From contig OX387182.1 of NCBI GenBank assembly GCA_947561395.2, positions 56,319,283-56,383,282 of the forward strand: 64,000 bases of DNA, in the 5' to 3' direction. The notes under the pieces are model-generated. The model saw only the letters and a program-made list of their open reading frames with translations, did no database searches and had not been told where the DNA came from. Of this stretch, positions 1-15,500 are shown one piece after another. Positions within the stretch are counted from its first letter, which is position 1. The number at the start of each line of letters is the position of its first letter. This stretch comes from Buxus sempervirens. Taxonomy: Eukaryota; Streptophyta; Magnoliopsida; Buxales; Buxaceae. The translations under genes and the position numbers were made by a program.

Positions 1-199
1 AACCAGGAACACTGGTATTCAAGAATGAAAAAAGAAAAGGAAGAAAAAAAAAGGGAAACTGTTTTAAGTTTTCATAAATGCATTTGCATGATGGTTGTTT
101 GTGACATACACTTCTGCATCTAAACTCTGCAACTCTTGAGTACATGCAGAATGCAAAACTCAAAAAAACTACTACAATGTGTAACCAAAATTTAGATAT

Positions 200-595
200 T
201 CCACGATAATGAGTCAGTGTTTAGTAGCAAAATTTTCCAAACCCACAAGCTTATATAGATCAAATCTCACACGCAATAGAAATGTCCAGAATGAAATAGG
301 CAGGAACACAAACCAGCTGTGGGTACTTCGCATAGGTGATGTATAATTACATAACTGCCATACAATAGATTTGTGTAAACATGACTTATTGCATATGGAA
401 TGGTAAACCCATTTGTTGAGAGCAATGTTTGAGTCTCCATAACTCAGAACTCTTAAAGATCCAGTTGGCTGACAAAGAGAGAAAAATTCCTCATTAACCA
501 GCAAATCTGTATAATGATGCATGAAAAGCAAATTAGCATGTAAGCATGAGATAAGGGAAAGGGTTACCCATCAGTAGTCTCCAATAAACCTTTCT
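200..595 (-). other. LNK2 3' untranslated region with possible small intron
   Basis: This is the stretch after the LNK2 stop codon. A GT at 567-566 and a well-formed acceptor ending in ATTATACAG at 508-507 could define a 61-bp intron in the 3' UTR. That length is short for a plant intron, so the splicing is uncertain. An open frame continues below it (214-531, minus) but has no domain I recognise. It is best read as UTR. Confidence 0.35.
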
Positions 596-3500
596 TCATT
601 GTGAGGCTTCCACTTCCATAGCTCCAGCATCCTCTTGCTCATTGTTTGAAGCATGTTCAGATGTGTTTATGTAAGGACTGGTTTGAAATAGATTCCCATG
701 CTGGGTCTCAGTTAATGCACAAGGAGTTTTTGATTCTTGATAAGAAGTATCTTGTTTATTAATACAGTTGTTAGGTAAGCATCTCATTGAAAGGTTTTTT
801 GCGTCTGCTGTTTTGTATTCAAAAGGCAGCTTGTCAGAGACAAGTGATTCAGTTGAGTCAACAAGTTTTGCATATGAATCCAAAGGTCTGTGGAAAAGCA
901 AATGAGCAACAGTCCTATCGATAGGGTTGGTCTCTGTCTCTGGATCACGTATTCTGTCATAGCTGCAGCAACATAAGATAACAAAAAATGAAGGCCAGGC
1001 ATATCTCAGAAAATGTTTCAACTGTACAAGCCACAACGTCTGAATCATCAATTTCAGGAAAGCAAATTACTATGATGGAAATTGGAGCATGGATTTCTTA
1101 ATAAAAGAATGAAGTGCACTATGACAGGAACAAAACATTTACAGGGCAAGAATCATATTGAAAAATGATCTTAAAACAAGAACTGAAAGCCAAAACCTGT
1201 GATTTTGGTAGTAAGAGCAAGGGCTCCTGGTACAGTAGGGCAACCTGTACTGCACAATAGTGCTCTGAAAGAGTTGAATTCATGTCTTATTGATATGCCA
1301 TGTACTTGGACCAATCAAAACAAGGTCTGAAACATAGATGGGCAAAATATATATATAGACACACACACACACACACACACAAAATGGTTATGCACTTGGT
1401 TCAAAATATCATTCGGCACAGAATGTATCGTTTATTGTGCACATTGGCACGACACACTGTCTTGTTTCATTTATCTGGCCTTATTGTGAGATAAGGCTCT
1501 CTCTCGAATCGATTGTATCAATTGATACAGTCAATAAGCAACCAAAAAAAAAAAAGAGGGAGGGTAAAACAGAGGTGGAAGAGAGAGGAAAGGGATAGAG
1601 GCGAGAGAAAGAGAGGAAGATAGAGGCAAGAGAGACAAAGAGAGATGGAGGAGAGAGGTGGGGAGAGAAAGGAAAGAGATGAGAGAGAGTGGACGGGCGT
1701 GAGCACTGGAGGTAGGACAATCACCTGGTATAATGTTGCAATTGAATTTGAGGTCCATATCCAAAATGTACAAGGTAAAAAAGTGAGTCATCCTTGTTTT
1801 CAAATTTATTATATGTACAAAGTTTTCAACTTGTTAGTGTACCATACAAAGATTTTGATCCTTCCAAATTTTGCTTTTATTTAATTTTACATCTTGCTTC
1901 TAGTGAGCAAGTGAAAAATTATGACTCTAACTACCATAATATAGTTGACTTAATTCACCTCCTCTTGATCAATTGTCGATGTTGTCCAACTTATGACACC
2001 AAAATATTGCAAGCCTTTGAACTTGGTCATTGCAAGTCAAACTTTTCCCCTTCAAGACCATGCCATGACAATAATTTTTCCGGTCACTTGATCTAGCTTG
2101 TTGATGCATCATCTTAATCTTTATCAATATCATCATCTTTGTAAAACTTTCTTTTGATACAAGAGACATTGTGGATGCTATAAGTTTTTAATAGTTGTTA
2201 AGTGGAACAATTCTTCAAAATTTAATTATGATCATATGGTAAGGTGATGAATAGGGTGATCTTCAAAGAAATATGTATATGGGAGGACTAAAATGTAGTT
2301 GGAGAAAAGGAGTTGCATAAAATATACGGATCTTGTTTTGCTTTATCTTTTTTTTTTCTCCCTTTTAAATAAGTAAAATGAGTGCTTTAATTAAGAACTA
2401 CAAAACGAATGGGATTATATTATAGATATTATGATGTGGGAAAATTAATTTCTATAAGCAGGTTTTTATTCTTCTTAATCCTTGCTTCCCCAATTGGTTG
2501 GGATAAGGCATTTTATTGAGACATTGAGTTTGTCTTTTGTTATTTCATTATCTCCTTCCATGCTAAAGGTGGGACTCTCAAGAAGAAAGAGAGGGAGGTT
2601 TGCAATTGGAGGACTATGGCATGAAGGAGAAAAGAAAAAGGTAAAAGAGAGTAGCATTGCAGTAGAGATGGAAATTTGCTGCGGTGGTATTATGATAGGT
2701 GAGAAGAAAAGAGAGAAGGGGTTATAGGGGAGGAGGCCAAACGTTGGGGTGTGATATTCATGAAAGAGATAGGATGATTAGCAAGTAACAACAATGATGA
2801 GATTATTCTTCCTTCTATTTTCTTGTATAATTATAATATTTAAAAGGTTTACAAATATTTCCCTTATATTCCCTGTATAACTTTAAGATCTAAAAGACAG
2901 ACAAGGGGCGTGACAATTTCCTAAGTAATGGAAAAATATGCATTCTATGTTTTTTAAACATGGGCATCTAGAAAAGGAAGGGTGCAATTCCCTGCATTAG
3001 CTATATTGAAGATATGATAGTGAAGAAAACCAAGGCCCTAGAAAGTGAATAATAAGAGAATAATCACAATGCTCTAATACCAGTTTGACACTAGAAAAGA
3101 TGAAATTGCACTAATCCGTAAGTTGATGTAAGTAAGAAGAGGAAGTCTAAAGCACAAAAGATTATATTGGAATGAATCACCATAAAAAGTAGGTATGATA
3201 AATCACCATAAAAACTACCCCTTAGAGGAAAGAAATTATCAATGGTGCTTCACACAAAAAAAATAATGCACACAAAAAATGTGAAGCAAATTATATCTTA
3301 ATAAAATAAAGTATTAGAATATGAAACGAATAATTAAAATCATAAACCTAATAAACTACTAAAAACATCCATCCTTGATAATAGGTTGAACATGTTAAGA
3401 ATTAAGATGAACAGCCTAGCTGGCACAATGGTGCTAGAAAATTCTTAGTTGGCTAGAATCTAGATATCAATGGGTTTTGTATACATGGGTTGCCCAACAA

Positions 3501-6500
3501 GTGTGCTGCCATGGTTCTTCAATCTGATCTAAATTTGGGCCGAAATCATGGCAGGGATCATGGGTTGCTTTTGCATCAAACCTAACAATAGACTTGATGC
3601 TCTAAAAGAAAACTTCATGTTTTTCACTAAAATATTGTAAAGTTTAAATAATGCTACTCTAATAATATACTCAAGACCTTACATCAAACAAGTATCATTG
3701 ATCAGTTGGTGGGCCCTAGGGATGGCAACGGGTCCAGGTTGGGTTTTGGTGAACCCGAACCTGCCCCTATAGGAGTTTAGGTAATACCAAACCCTAACCC
3801 GCCCCTATCGAGTTGGTAATGGGATGGGCGGGTTTGACACGGTTGGAGTATAGCTTGTGAAAAAAATTAATTTTTGAATAGAAGATATATATTAATAATA
3901 TATTTATTAATAACACATATATATTTTTATATATGATATATAAAAAATAATATTTTAAATATATAAAAAATGATAATTTAATATAAAAAGGTCAGATTCG
4001 GGGTGGGGTGGGTTACCTGTTTAACCCGCCCCATTGCCATCCCTATTGGTGGCAATGAAATTAATGTTTCTTTGAGTGTTGATGAAACCATCTGGGTATA
4101 TGTTGAAATAAAAAGAAGCTTAGATTAACAGGATTCAACGATGTTCAGAACAAAGCATCTTCCCTTAATACAACCACAAATGGTCACTAGTTCAGGAATA
4201 TAGAACATAATAATTGTAGGATAGATTTACTAACCTATTACGACTATCTGTTTCTTCTTTTGCAATTACTTTATTTTCATCCATGCTGCATGTGTTGATG
4301 CTGCTTGTATCACTAGCATTATGTCTCTGCATTGCACTTTGAGCCAATCGAAACAAGCTGTCTCGAATACAAAGCCTTATTCTAATGTCCAACTGCAGAA
4401 AAATTGTATCTTCAGCAGCAAAATAACATCTAATATTGTTCTATCCAGGAGATTATTTGACACAAGTGGCATGTACCTTTCCAATAACGTCTTGAAGTTG
4501 ATCAAGTATTGTTTCCTCCAGAGAATGACCATCAATCACCATGGAGATTGCCTTGGAATTGTGCTGTTCAATGGGTGAATATGGCTCCAGAGATGGAATG
4601 ATGTTTAGGTTCTCTTCAACTTCAATATTAGTTGCCTCTTGATTTTTAGACTGATTTTCTGGTGGAAACGTTTGAGTGACTTGATGACCAAAATGCTGTT
4701 GTTGTTTCTGAATGGCAAGCATGGCCCGCATTTGTTGCCTCCTCCTCAGTTTTTCAATCTTTTCTTTAGGTGTCATGGTCAGAGATTTTGCATGAGCATT
4801 TGATGACTTCTGTAATGGATCCACTTGCTTTGACAGCCTACGAGAAAATTCACAAGCAGAAAGTGTGGATTGATGCTTATCTTGGTCAGGATGCATGTAA
4901 GGCAAAATAGGCATGACTGGATAGAGACTTGAAGGATTCGCACAATCTGAGGGTAAAAGTGATTGTGATGGATGCAGGTATCTTAAGGACTCAGGCCCTC
5001 CTAGTGGCTTTTGTGGACCGAGGACAGAAGATGGAAATGTTTGTAATGTAGAGGTTGAGAACTGATTCCCGATTTGTTGGAACTGATTTGAAACTGAGGA
5101 CCAGTTACCATGCAAATCCTGTAAAAATTTGCTTTCAACTTTTTCTTCTTCTTTCTTCTGAAATTTTAACTGCTTTCTTTGCTTATTCACCTGAACAGGT
5201 AGAAAGACAAGTATCATAACAGTTCATTATTGCAAGCACAAAAAGATGATATAATGATTGCATGCTAACTAATGATTTACAAGGATATTGTTTTTCCTCT
5301 TTTGACAAAAGGTCCCAGTCTGTTATATGCATGACGTCCTAGGTGTTCACCAGGTTATTCTTATCACATAAATACAGATGAAAACGTCTCTTTTGAGATG
5401 ATATAATCACTTAGAGCTCTCATATATGCTACATATAGCCGCAAGGGTGCTACGGTTATGGAGCTCGGAGAACAAGGCTCAAGATTAGTTGTCCCTTTGG
5501 CAGGTTTGCCCACATCCTAGGCCGTACAGACAATTTAAAGAAGATAACCCTAACCATTTGTACATTTATACATGGAAATATCCACCACTACTTTTTCATT
5601 TCTGAATTACCCAATGATGGCTCTTGTTCAATAATTCCAATCGGTATGCAAGTTTTTCTCCAGCTGTTGTAAGGCGGCCTGAACATTAATATGCCTAGAG
5701 AAGTGACTACTTTGTATGAGAGACAAATTCAATTTTGTTGAAGGCACTAACTAGCCAATAAGGCCTTTTTCAGGGACCAAGCAGTACTCAACATGGTAAG
5801 TTAGGACTACTTGTAACAAGGTTTTAGTAATTGTTCCGTTTATACATTAGTTCATATCTTGTAATTTATTAAACATTGCTAATACAATTCAAATACTTAC
5901 TTTAGCTTATTAGGCCATGTTGTAAACTATGATTTGGGGAGATCCACTTGATATCCAAAACCTGAAGTGAGCTATTATTTTCATTGGATCCTAGTAAAAG
6001 ACTATAGTTCTTGAGTAACCAATCATGATTCAAATTTTATACTACTTAGAATTATAAAAATCCAATTAATGATGGCAAACATTAAAAGTCACAGAAATCT
6101 TGACTTAAAAGTATCTAGGATGTCATGCATTTAACATATACTAATATTTATACTGCATATTTGAAGAGCATAATTATAATACATTGCTTGTACAGTTTAC
6201 ACAAAGTTTCAAGTTATTACTCAGAAATTGATTTAAAATATTCTTCTATAATTTAACACATGCATATAACATATACTAATATTTATACTGCATATTTGAA
6301 GAGCATAACTATAGCTCATTGCTTGTACAGTCTACACAAAATTTCAAGTTATTACTCAGAATATTGATTCAGAGTATTCTTGTATAATTTAACATTTATT
6401 CTAAGTGGTATATTGCCTTATTCTTATAAGACTGGTAACATTGCTTTGCATTGTTATCTATTCTGCATTAGTGGTCCCAAGTGTCAAGTAAAAGAGTAAA

Positions 6501-9500
6501 AGTCACAGAAAACTTGACTTAAAATATCTAGGATGTTATGCATATAACATATACTACTACTCTTTTGATGAGAAGTGCTTACAAATAGTTATACTGCATA
6601 CTAGAATTAGAAGAGCATAATTATAACTCATTGCTTGTACTAGCTTACATAAATTTTCAAGTTATTAGTCAAAAATCTTAATCTAAAATATCCTTGTATA
6701 ATTTAAAATTTATTCTAATAGTATTAGACAATATTGCCTTAGTCTTATAAGACTGCTAAAATTGTTTTATATCATTATCTATTTTGCATTAGTGGTCCCA
6801 AGCACCAAGTAAAAGAAGGTTGTATCAGGTTAGCAGCTAACATAAACCTTTTGAGAATCTATTATGACATGAATTCCAAACCATCATTTAGATCTTGCTG
6901 ACAGATTTGAATGGAGGAGCAATGTTTTTGTTGCTTATCCCAACTAACTAGGACAAGAAATTTTGTTTTTGTTTTATATTGGCTTATTAATATTATGATA
7001 CTACAATAAATGCATCAGATATATTTATTTTTGTTTACTATTTGCATAATCTTTATTAACATATTAGTTAATACTTTTATTGCCAATGCTATTGCTATCT
7101 TTATGATTCTAGTCGTTGTAGTTTAAAATAGATAATCTAATTTATAAATTTATTGCCTACAGGAGCACCTAGGCGAGAGCCATCTGTGGACTGATCTTTC
7201 ATGTAACTATTAAAAGACAGCAGCTAATTAAGTGTGATCAAGTTTATTTCAGAAGATAATAATTTGTTGTGGCCATACTGCTGGGCTATCTAACATTTAG
7301 AAGATCTAGATTCATAATCATAGTCTTTTTCTAAATTATTTATATCACAAGTCACGTTACCATTTTTTATGAGTACCTAAAGAGAAGCAAAATCCAATAC
7401 TCAATAGAAAGAAATATTTTTCATTCTTGTTTTCACCAAACATTACAAGCAGAAATATAGGATAATGTGCAGCAATTACTAACATTGAAAATCTAACCTA
7501 CTGGTCAAATGGGATATCAGATGGAAATTTTGCATTAAAATTTTCTTTTTAATAATATTATATTTTGCTTCAATTTGCAAAACTTAGCTGGTGATATTAT
7601 ATCCTGATTATAAAGCAACTTTCACATACTTAAATATTCTTATACTCGTCATGCAGCACAAGAAAAGGCAAAGGTTTTTATTTGAAATCTGGAGCCTATA
7701 AATTGTACAGTTTTGAGAAATGAACATGGCGTGACACATGAAAAGAGAAAAAAACACAACATTGTTTGTAACTTCATTATCTGTTCCAGTACTTTTAGTA
7801 GCAATATTGGAGTTTCTTGCTGATGACTTTTCCATCATACCAAAAGCTGTCTGTTAAAACAGATATGCTAAGTTGTGTGTCTTCTCCATTAAACAGTTTC
7901 TATGAGAAATAAGCAAATAGCATGTTACTGATCATGTCATATTTATGCATCATACCTTCTCTTCGACCGAGGGGTTACTTTTACCTCCGGCATATTCTAG
8001 CTTGACTGAAGAGTAGCATTGCTTTCCAGACACCTCAACCCCATTCACATGTAAATTCTTTAGACCATGTGATGAAGGATCACTTCTTGTCCCACAGATG
8101 GTGCTCAGAGACTTATCTTCATGTGGTACAAATTCTGTTTTCATGTCATAATGCTCAGGCCCATTCCCCAATACTCCTAACCCCAATTGCGGAGAGCCCA
8201 TAGACAATGGAAATGACTTTTCTGGGCTATTAAGTACATCTGAAGAAGATGACCACAATTCATCTGCATTACCAAGACTTTCATGTCCAAATATTGGATC
8301 ATCATTTCTGCAAAATCATCACTTGTGAGGATATTGCGTCAGATATGTTCACCAGCATATAGCCAGAGAAATTATACTATTGTGCATAATCACTTAAATT
8401 ACCAAGTTCCCATGTCAATAAAACAGTAAAATTAAGAATGTTTTAAGGTGTAGGGAGAAACAAATAGGATCATTCATTACCTAAACATTCTATCAAGATC
8501 ATCAAAGCTTCCAATATTAGCCCAACCATATTCAAGAAAATCATCACACTCTTTATCTCCATGCTCATTCTGAAAAATCCCAACATCATTATCTAGTGGT
8601 GACATCTTGCCTGTCAAGAAACAATGGATACTGTAAAAGCGATCCATATGATGTATGAAAACTTAAGGAAAAGAACGAATTTGACAGTTGAAAGTTACTA
8701 TCACCTTCAGTTGAACTGATGCTGGTCAGTCCAGTTAAATCATTAGATTCTTCAGTTCCCATTGGACCCGGATCATTTTTGGAAGCATAACCTTTGCTGC
8801 ATGCAGCATTCGGTGGTAAAGACAAATCATGTGGCCATGGATCAAATGCAGCAGCAGGAAGTCCTTCATTTGAGTGAAAGTGAGAATCACTTTGTCCCTT
8901 ACTACCACTGTAATCATTTATAACCCCCAATGCTTTTGTTTCTGCAGGCTGAACATTATCAATAGCCTGATTCCATAGCTTATTGTTCTGGTTTCTATAG
9001 CTAGCCAAAGGTTTCTGTTCACTTTCATTGGGGTAAGGCACAATGTGGTCATCATTCTCCTTGGCCTCACCCCATATTATATCTGCAAGCTGCAAATAGC
9101 AAATAACAGAAGATAACTAGAATCACCTTAAATGGAGATAATACACAGACAACAAGTAATGATACAAGACTTATCCAACTCCTCAGATGATTGACAAGAA
9201 TATCTCAATAATTCAAATTAATAAAGAAATTATCTTAATAGCGAAAAATAATAAAATTATGCACAAACATGTGAAAGTTACTAAGAGAATGCAGAAAAGA
9301 AGCTGAGATTTCCATGCACGTCAGTCATAATACTAAAGCTTCCAAAATTTTTAACTCCTGGCAAGAAAATGAAAGTTTTACTTGACATGTTTTTATGTTC
9401 TATGAAAATGAAATATGTGATATTCCCTTAAAAAGCTTCCCTTTCTCCTAAACCTCAACTTCACAGGTTTATTGTTCCAATATGACTTTTCATGAATTTC

Positions 9501-12500
9501 CAATGAAAATTCCTTATTTAGAAGTGAAAATGGTTCCAAAAAGTAGAAATTTAAGTCATCTGTACTAATGATTTTTTTTCCTGCTACATCATTTACGCGT
9601 CGTGCCTGCCTGACACATAGCTGCCACACCACATGCACACACGCACCCATCTATTTAGCTCCTTGCAAGTGCGACTGCAACGGGGACCCGCAAGCTGGGC
9701 ATAGCATCAAACTTAAGCAACCAAATGCCTTCAGCAGGAGGTAGGACATTAAGCAAGTCTTGGAGATTATCCTCCCAAGATTTTACCATCATCCCAAATG
9801 GCATCTACCACATAACATGTTGCTACATCTTGCATGTATTCTAGATTGCACCCTTTGTATATTCTTGAGTCAATAAACTGAACTGGCTAGAAGTTCTCCT
9901 CATATTACTTCCCTTCTCTTCACAAAAGCACCTTTTCATACCCTCAGAACTTCCTTCCAAGTTTCCAACATATGAAATGTATCTTCACCACAATTTATAA
10001 ATTTCGCATACCGAATTACTTCTTCCTAAAGCCTCCAACTCTACAGTAAGACTTCCTATTTTTTGGGCTTTCTCATATCTAAGTCTAACCCTTTTGGAAA
10101 ATTCATTGGAAACCTTTATAAATCACAATGACCAAATCCAAAATCTGGGGGTCCTGTCCTTGTAAGAAGTGCATGCTTTCACAAAATGAGAATGGAATTC
10201 TACTAAAATTAGTCCATTCAACATCCCACCTTGTGAATTCTAAGGCACTCTCTTATGAATTTGTTAAATTCAACACTGCCCCCAACCCCACTGACCCAAA
10301 ATAATAATAATAATAAGTGATAGGTTACCCCTCGTGTGGTGTAAGTACGTAATTCTATTTCCATTTATTTTGCTCTCTTTATTAAAAGAAAGCAACTTAC
10401 CCTCTTTCCTCCTTAAATAATGCAAAGATGAAATAAACTTAAAAATCTCTTTCAAGCCTTAACCTTATTTTGTGTGTTTGTAATTCAAGAAAATAAATCA
10501 CCTTGACTAGCTAATAGTTAAATGCTTTCTTATAAAATAGCAAAACACCAATTAATGTATTTAAAATTTGCTTCTAAATCCTTGCAGCAACAACAACATG
10601 CACATGAGGTTAAGGAATTTTTCGGTGTGATATTTTCATGCATTTATTTTGGTTCCAACTTAGTGTTAAATCCAACCACCAGTCAGTTAGTCATAAATTC
10701 TTCAAATGTCTCCCTATATGTTACAAAAATTTACATAAAAGCATCCACACTTGAGCATTATACCTTCCTCAAAGTTGAGGAATATTGGAGACGCTTTTGT
10801 GCTCTATCTCTCATGCCCACTCAGGTGTTCTGGTTATGTACTATAACCAATGTCTTACCACAAGTTATAGAATTTTGGATAAAAGCATCGATTTCGGAGC
10901 ATTCCATCCATGTAGAACTTTTTGATAGTAGCTAAAATTACCTCATCTAGTCTCCTCCCAAGCCAATCTGACTTATTCTTTACCTGAGGGAAATCCAACC
11001 AACTTTGTCCTTTTAGGTATTAAGCTTCTTACAAGAGCTCATTGCTGTCCTTCTCAAATATCATTTTCCCCATCAATCACTTTGGCCACCCTAATAAAAC
11101 ATTAGGGCTCCTTTTGCAGCTGCCAAATAAGAAAATGACTTAAAAGTTGTCGCCATTCTTGGCATCCACCTGAAGCAACCTTCACCATCTCTCTACTCAT
11201 TATGAAGAACTTTCCTAAATTTTCTATAGCACAATACAATTTGCTGGTCAAAAGCTCACCTTTTGTGCACATTTAAGGAAAAATAATATTCACAACTTAT
11301 GATATGCTTAAAAAAAAAATTTCTCAAACGGCCATATGACTATAAGCTAGTACATTTCCTCGACATTCCATAATTTGCATCAAGTGCTAAGAAGTTCGAC
11401 GCACCTCTCCCAGACACCCCCCCTCCTCTTCCAAAAAAAAAAGGCCTAGTGAGTCATTTCTGGGAAGGAGAAGATCTCATTTTACTTGAGGTCAAGCAAG
11501 ATTTCATTGAGGTATTGCCGAAGCACAGCAAAATTTCATTGCTTTAACTGTCTCACACTTGCAAATTACAAGTAGGAGAGATAACCTACCTTCTAAAATG
11601 GGAAGGATGGGGTGAAATTACCCCCATTTATTGACATCTACTCTTGGCTTTTGATTTTCTGTCAAATCTGGATTTATTTGATGAGTTCTCTTCAAATTTG
11701 AAACATAGAAACACCATAGGACTATTTGGCAATATATTTGTAGTTTGAAATTTTTTGGGGGGCACGTGCATTAAAGATAAAACATGTTCTTTTATCCACT
11801 TTATGATTATGAAGGCTCTAATCTAGTTAGAAAACTTGATTTTAATATATATATATATATATAGTGACACCGATCTATCTATGGATGTCATTACTTTAAA
11901 TTTTGCAAAACAAATCAATATCAATAAGTAATTAAGTAATTAAAATATTAAGAGATCTAAAAAAGTATTTTTATGTTTAATTTTGTTAATTACTATGAAT
12001 TTATTACAAATTATATTTTTAATTATGATATTAAATTAAAAATTTTAAATATATAATAAAATTTAAAATTGGGAAAAAAAATAGAAATCAATTTAAAATT
12101 ATAAAAATTTAAAAATAATAAAAGCCAATTCATATAATAGAAGATTATATTTAAATAACGTTTAATGAAAATTGTATAGAATAATAGAAACTAATTTGAA
12201 AATTGAATTTTTTTTTTTAAAAAGACAGTAAAATATACGGAATAAAGGAAACTAATTTTGGGAACGAAATTTGTCATGTACTCAATCTGAATATTATACT
12301 TGAAAAATTAAAAAAACGTTAAATAATTGTAAATGATTATCAAGTATCAATGTCTGGCTATTAGGTATATAATTTTATTTGCAGCATGTAAATTTAAAAG
12401 AATGTTCAAAATTACTAAGTAAAATTTGTAAACATAGGATTAAAAATAATTAATTGATATTGGTGTTACTAAGTTGCTGTATGTTTCACTATTGCATGTT

Positions 12501-15500
12501 GTGTTTGCGATGATAAGTTGAGTATTGTGTCTAGCACGCTAGCAACATGGCATCTAACAGCGGTATTGGGGGTGGTCAGCTTGGTTAGAGGTGGAAATAA
12601 GGGGGAGCCATGAGACCAGATAAAAAGGGGATTGAAAAAAAAAACAAAGCATAACCATTTCTACCAAGTGAATTAAGGTAATGAAGTCTTAGGGTTTGTT
12701 AAATGACCGTTGCACCTAAAAGCTTAAGCTAATAGGTGAAGGCGCAACTACATATTTAAGAGGTCCCAAATATAATATTTCAACACTCCTCTGCATGTGT
12801 GACATCACACGGGAACATACATGGAGATGACAAACACAGGGAATGATGTAAACAAATAAATGCCACGGCAACTTGCCCCCGGGAGTTGAACACAAGACCT
12901 CCCACTCCTAAACCATGTTAAATGACCGTTGCACCTAAAAGCTTAAGCTAATAGGTGAGGGTGCAACTACGTATTTAAGAGGGCCCAATTATAATATTCC
13001 AATAGGATTAAAGGCATATATGGCACATGGGTATTAGTATGTGGTTGATTGTCCATGAGTTACTTTAGAGGTAAAGAGGCAAATGAGAGAGTATTTACAT
13101 GCTAGAGTTACTAATATGCAACAAAGGAGGCAACATCGTGAGGATATTAAACTTAGGCTAGCAAAGCCTATACGATCACCACTCAAGAATCAAGATAGAA
13201 TATTTTGTCAATCACATGGTGTACCCCAATATAATGATGTATTGACTGAGAAAAGAAGACCTAATATCGAAGCAACATTTGAATATCTCTACAGCCTAAG
13301 TATGAAAGGAGGAAGGCTAAGAGATACAGATTTCCTGGGGCTGGAGGTGTAGATCAACATGGGCTGCGATGTTCATACAGCACGAGGATGCCAGACTATT
13401 AGATAGAGCCCTCCTTGTATAGGTCATTAGATTTCAAGTAGAAGAGATTGAAAGACATTTGGAACAAGCGATCAGTGAAAGAGAAGATGGGAAAGTTTAT
13501 TTATAAATTTTATATTCTAGCAAATGCACAAACATCACCCTCATTTAAGAATATGGTTGATGTTATTTAGAAGTTGAGGGTTGGAGAAGTACCCCCTACA
13601 CCCCATGAGTTCATAAGTGTTTACACAGATTGGAAGGAAAGGGAGATAAGAGATTTTATTGCTCGATTGCAGCCTCATTGGAAGCAGTTTAGGAATATAG
13701 TTATATATGATAGTTGGACAAGTCCCACTAGCTATGAGTCATCAACTTCATAGTATACTACAAAGGCAGGACAGTCATCTATGGACGCATTGGACATGAT
13801 TAAAGATGCAAGAAGAAGTGTTGCAATGTTTTGAACCATCTGTCATAAGTGGTTTTGTGTACCCACTTATATGCCATGGGTGCTAAAACCATAATTTGGG
13901 GTTTCATTCTTTTCATACACTGATGTGTAGATCCTATCGTAAGATAGAAATCTATAACTATGACCCTCAGCACGCAATAAACGGGCTCCGACATCACTAT
14001 TAAATCTGTTGCCCTGTCCCCAAATGTATTGGTGTGCGTGAATGATATCCTCTATTCTCATCCTAATATCTATGCAACTTTAAAGGCAACTCGTCCAATC
14101 CTTGCTCGTGAAAAGTGGTTTCAATCCTTGCTTATGCCTCAATATGCTCTCTAAGGCAATGTCATGACAAATCTGGTAATATCTGGTCGAACTTTGTCAC
14201 TACCGCATGCATGTCTCATCTTTGCAATTATATAATTATGATTAAATGTTATGGAAATTGTTCATGCATCCTATAGAATGATAACTTCATTACTCTTCTG
14301 ATCTAACATAAGTGGTTTTGCTGGTTGGTCAATGAGCAGCAATTTGCTTACAAGAAACTGGTTGCTGTGGTGCGTCAATGCCTTTGTGAGAATATCTGCA
14401 ATTTGGAGATCCGTGAGGACAAAAGGAAGGCTAATGACATTGCGATCAAAGACTTGTTGAATATAGTGCCAATCCACTTCTATGTGCTTGGTGCACTCAT
14501 GATAAACATGATTATTGGCAATCTGAATGGCACTAGTATTAATGGCATGTAAGGGAGTGGGATTGTGTTGTGAGAAACCAAGTTCAGAAAAGAGTCCTCG
14601 AAGCCATATTTGGCTTTGAGCAAGCGGCAGACATTGCTCGATATTCAGATTCTATCGAAGATTTGGAAACCACATCTTGTTTCTTAGATTTCCAGGAGAT
14701 AAGTGCATCACCAAGAAACATGCACCATCCTATGGTAGACCGACAGGTATCTGGACATCCCGCATAAGTAGCATCACTATAGCCAACCAAATCAAGTGTA
14801 GTGCTGGTAGGAAAGAACATACCATGTGTAGGGGTCCCTTTGATGTACTGGATAATTATACGGACAGTATCTAAGTGTAGGTGTCTAGGATTCTGCATGA
14901 ACTGGCTGACTTGTTGCACGACAAAGGAGATGTCTAGCCTTGTGATGGTCAAATAGACCAAGCTGCCCACCAGCTTGCAAAATATAGTAGGATCATCTAG
15001 AAGGTCACCTTCATCGCGGGAGTATTTCACATTAAGCTCAAAGGGAGTGTCAGCAGAAGAAGTATCTTGTTGACGAGCATGGTTGATCAAATCAAGGGAA
15101 TACTTATGCTGATTGAGATAGAGCCCCAATGGAGTTGTGGTGGACTTCAAGACCAAGAAAATAGGTTAGGTGGCGAAGGTCCTTCATATGAAAAGACGAT
15201 TAGAGGTTCTATTGCAACCGTTGAATGAGAATAGAGTCAGTACCCGTGATAGCAATGTCATCTACGTATACCAAGAGTAAGACAAGACCAGTTGGAGCCT
15301 TCTTGAGAAACAAAGAGGAGTCATATTGACTTTTCTCAAATAAAAGACCAAGAAGAGTGGTTCGAAACTTGCCAAACCACGTGCAAGGGGCCTGTTTGAG
15401 CCCATAAAGAGATCGCTTCAGCCGGCAAACAAATAATGTCATCTATTACTTTCCCAATCAGGTATTAAACTTTGTGTCTAAGGTTTACTTACAAGAAAAC

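Larger units (their letters stand above)
963..4234 (-). other. LNK2 intron 7 (3.3 kb)
   Basis: The intron runs from the donor AG|GTTAGT at 4234 to the acceptor GCTGCAG at 963. It holds an AC microsatellite (1359-1381), a purine-rich GA tract (about 1555-1690) and a hAT-type MITE (3717-4045). The small open frames in it come from the GA tract and random sequence. I see no gene in it. Confidence 0.8.

Noticed and set aside
1481-1803. Overlapping Leu/Ser/Pro-rich open frames on the minus strand
   Set aside because: They are translations of the GA-rich low-complexity tract in LNK2 intron 7 and have no domain signal.
13800-14061. Minus-strand frames between the hAT-type and Copia relics
   Set aside because: Short, unlike known proteins, and probably decayed transposon or random sequence.
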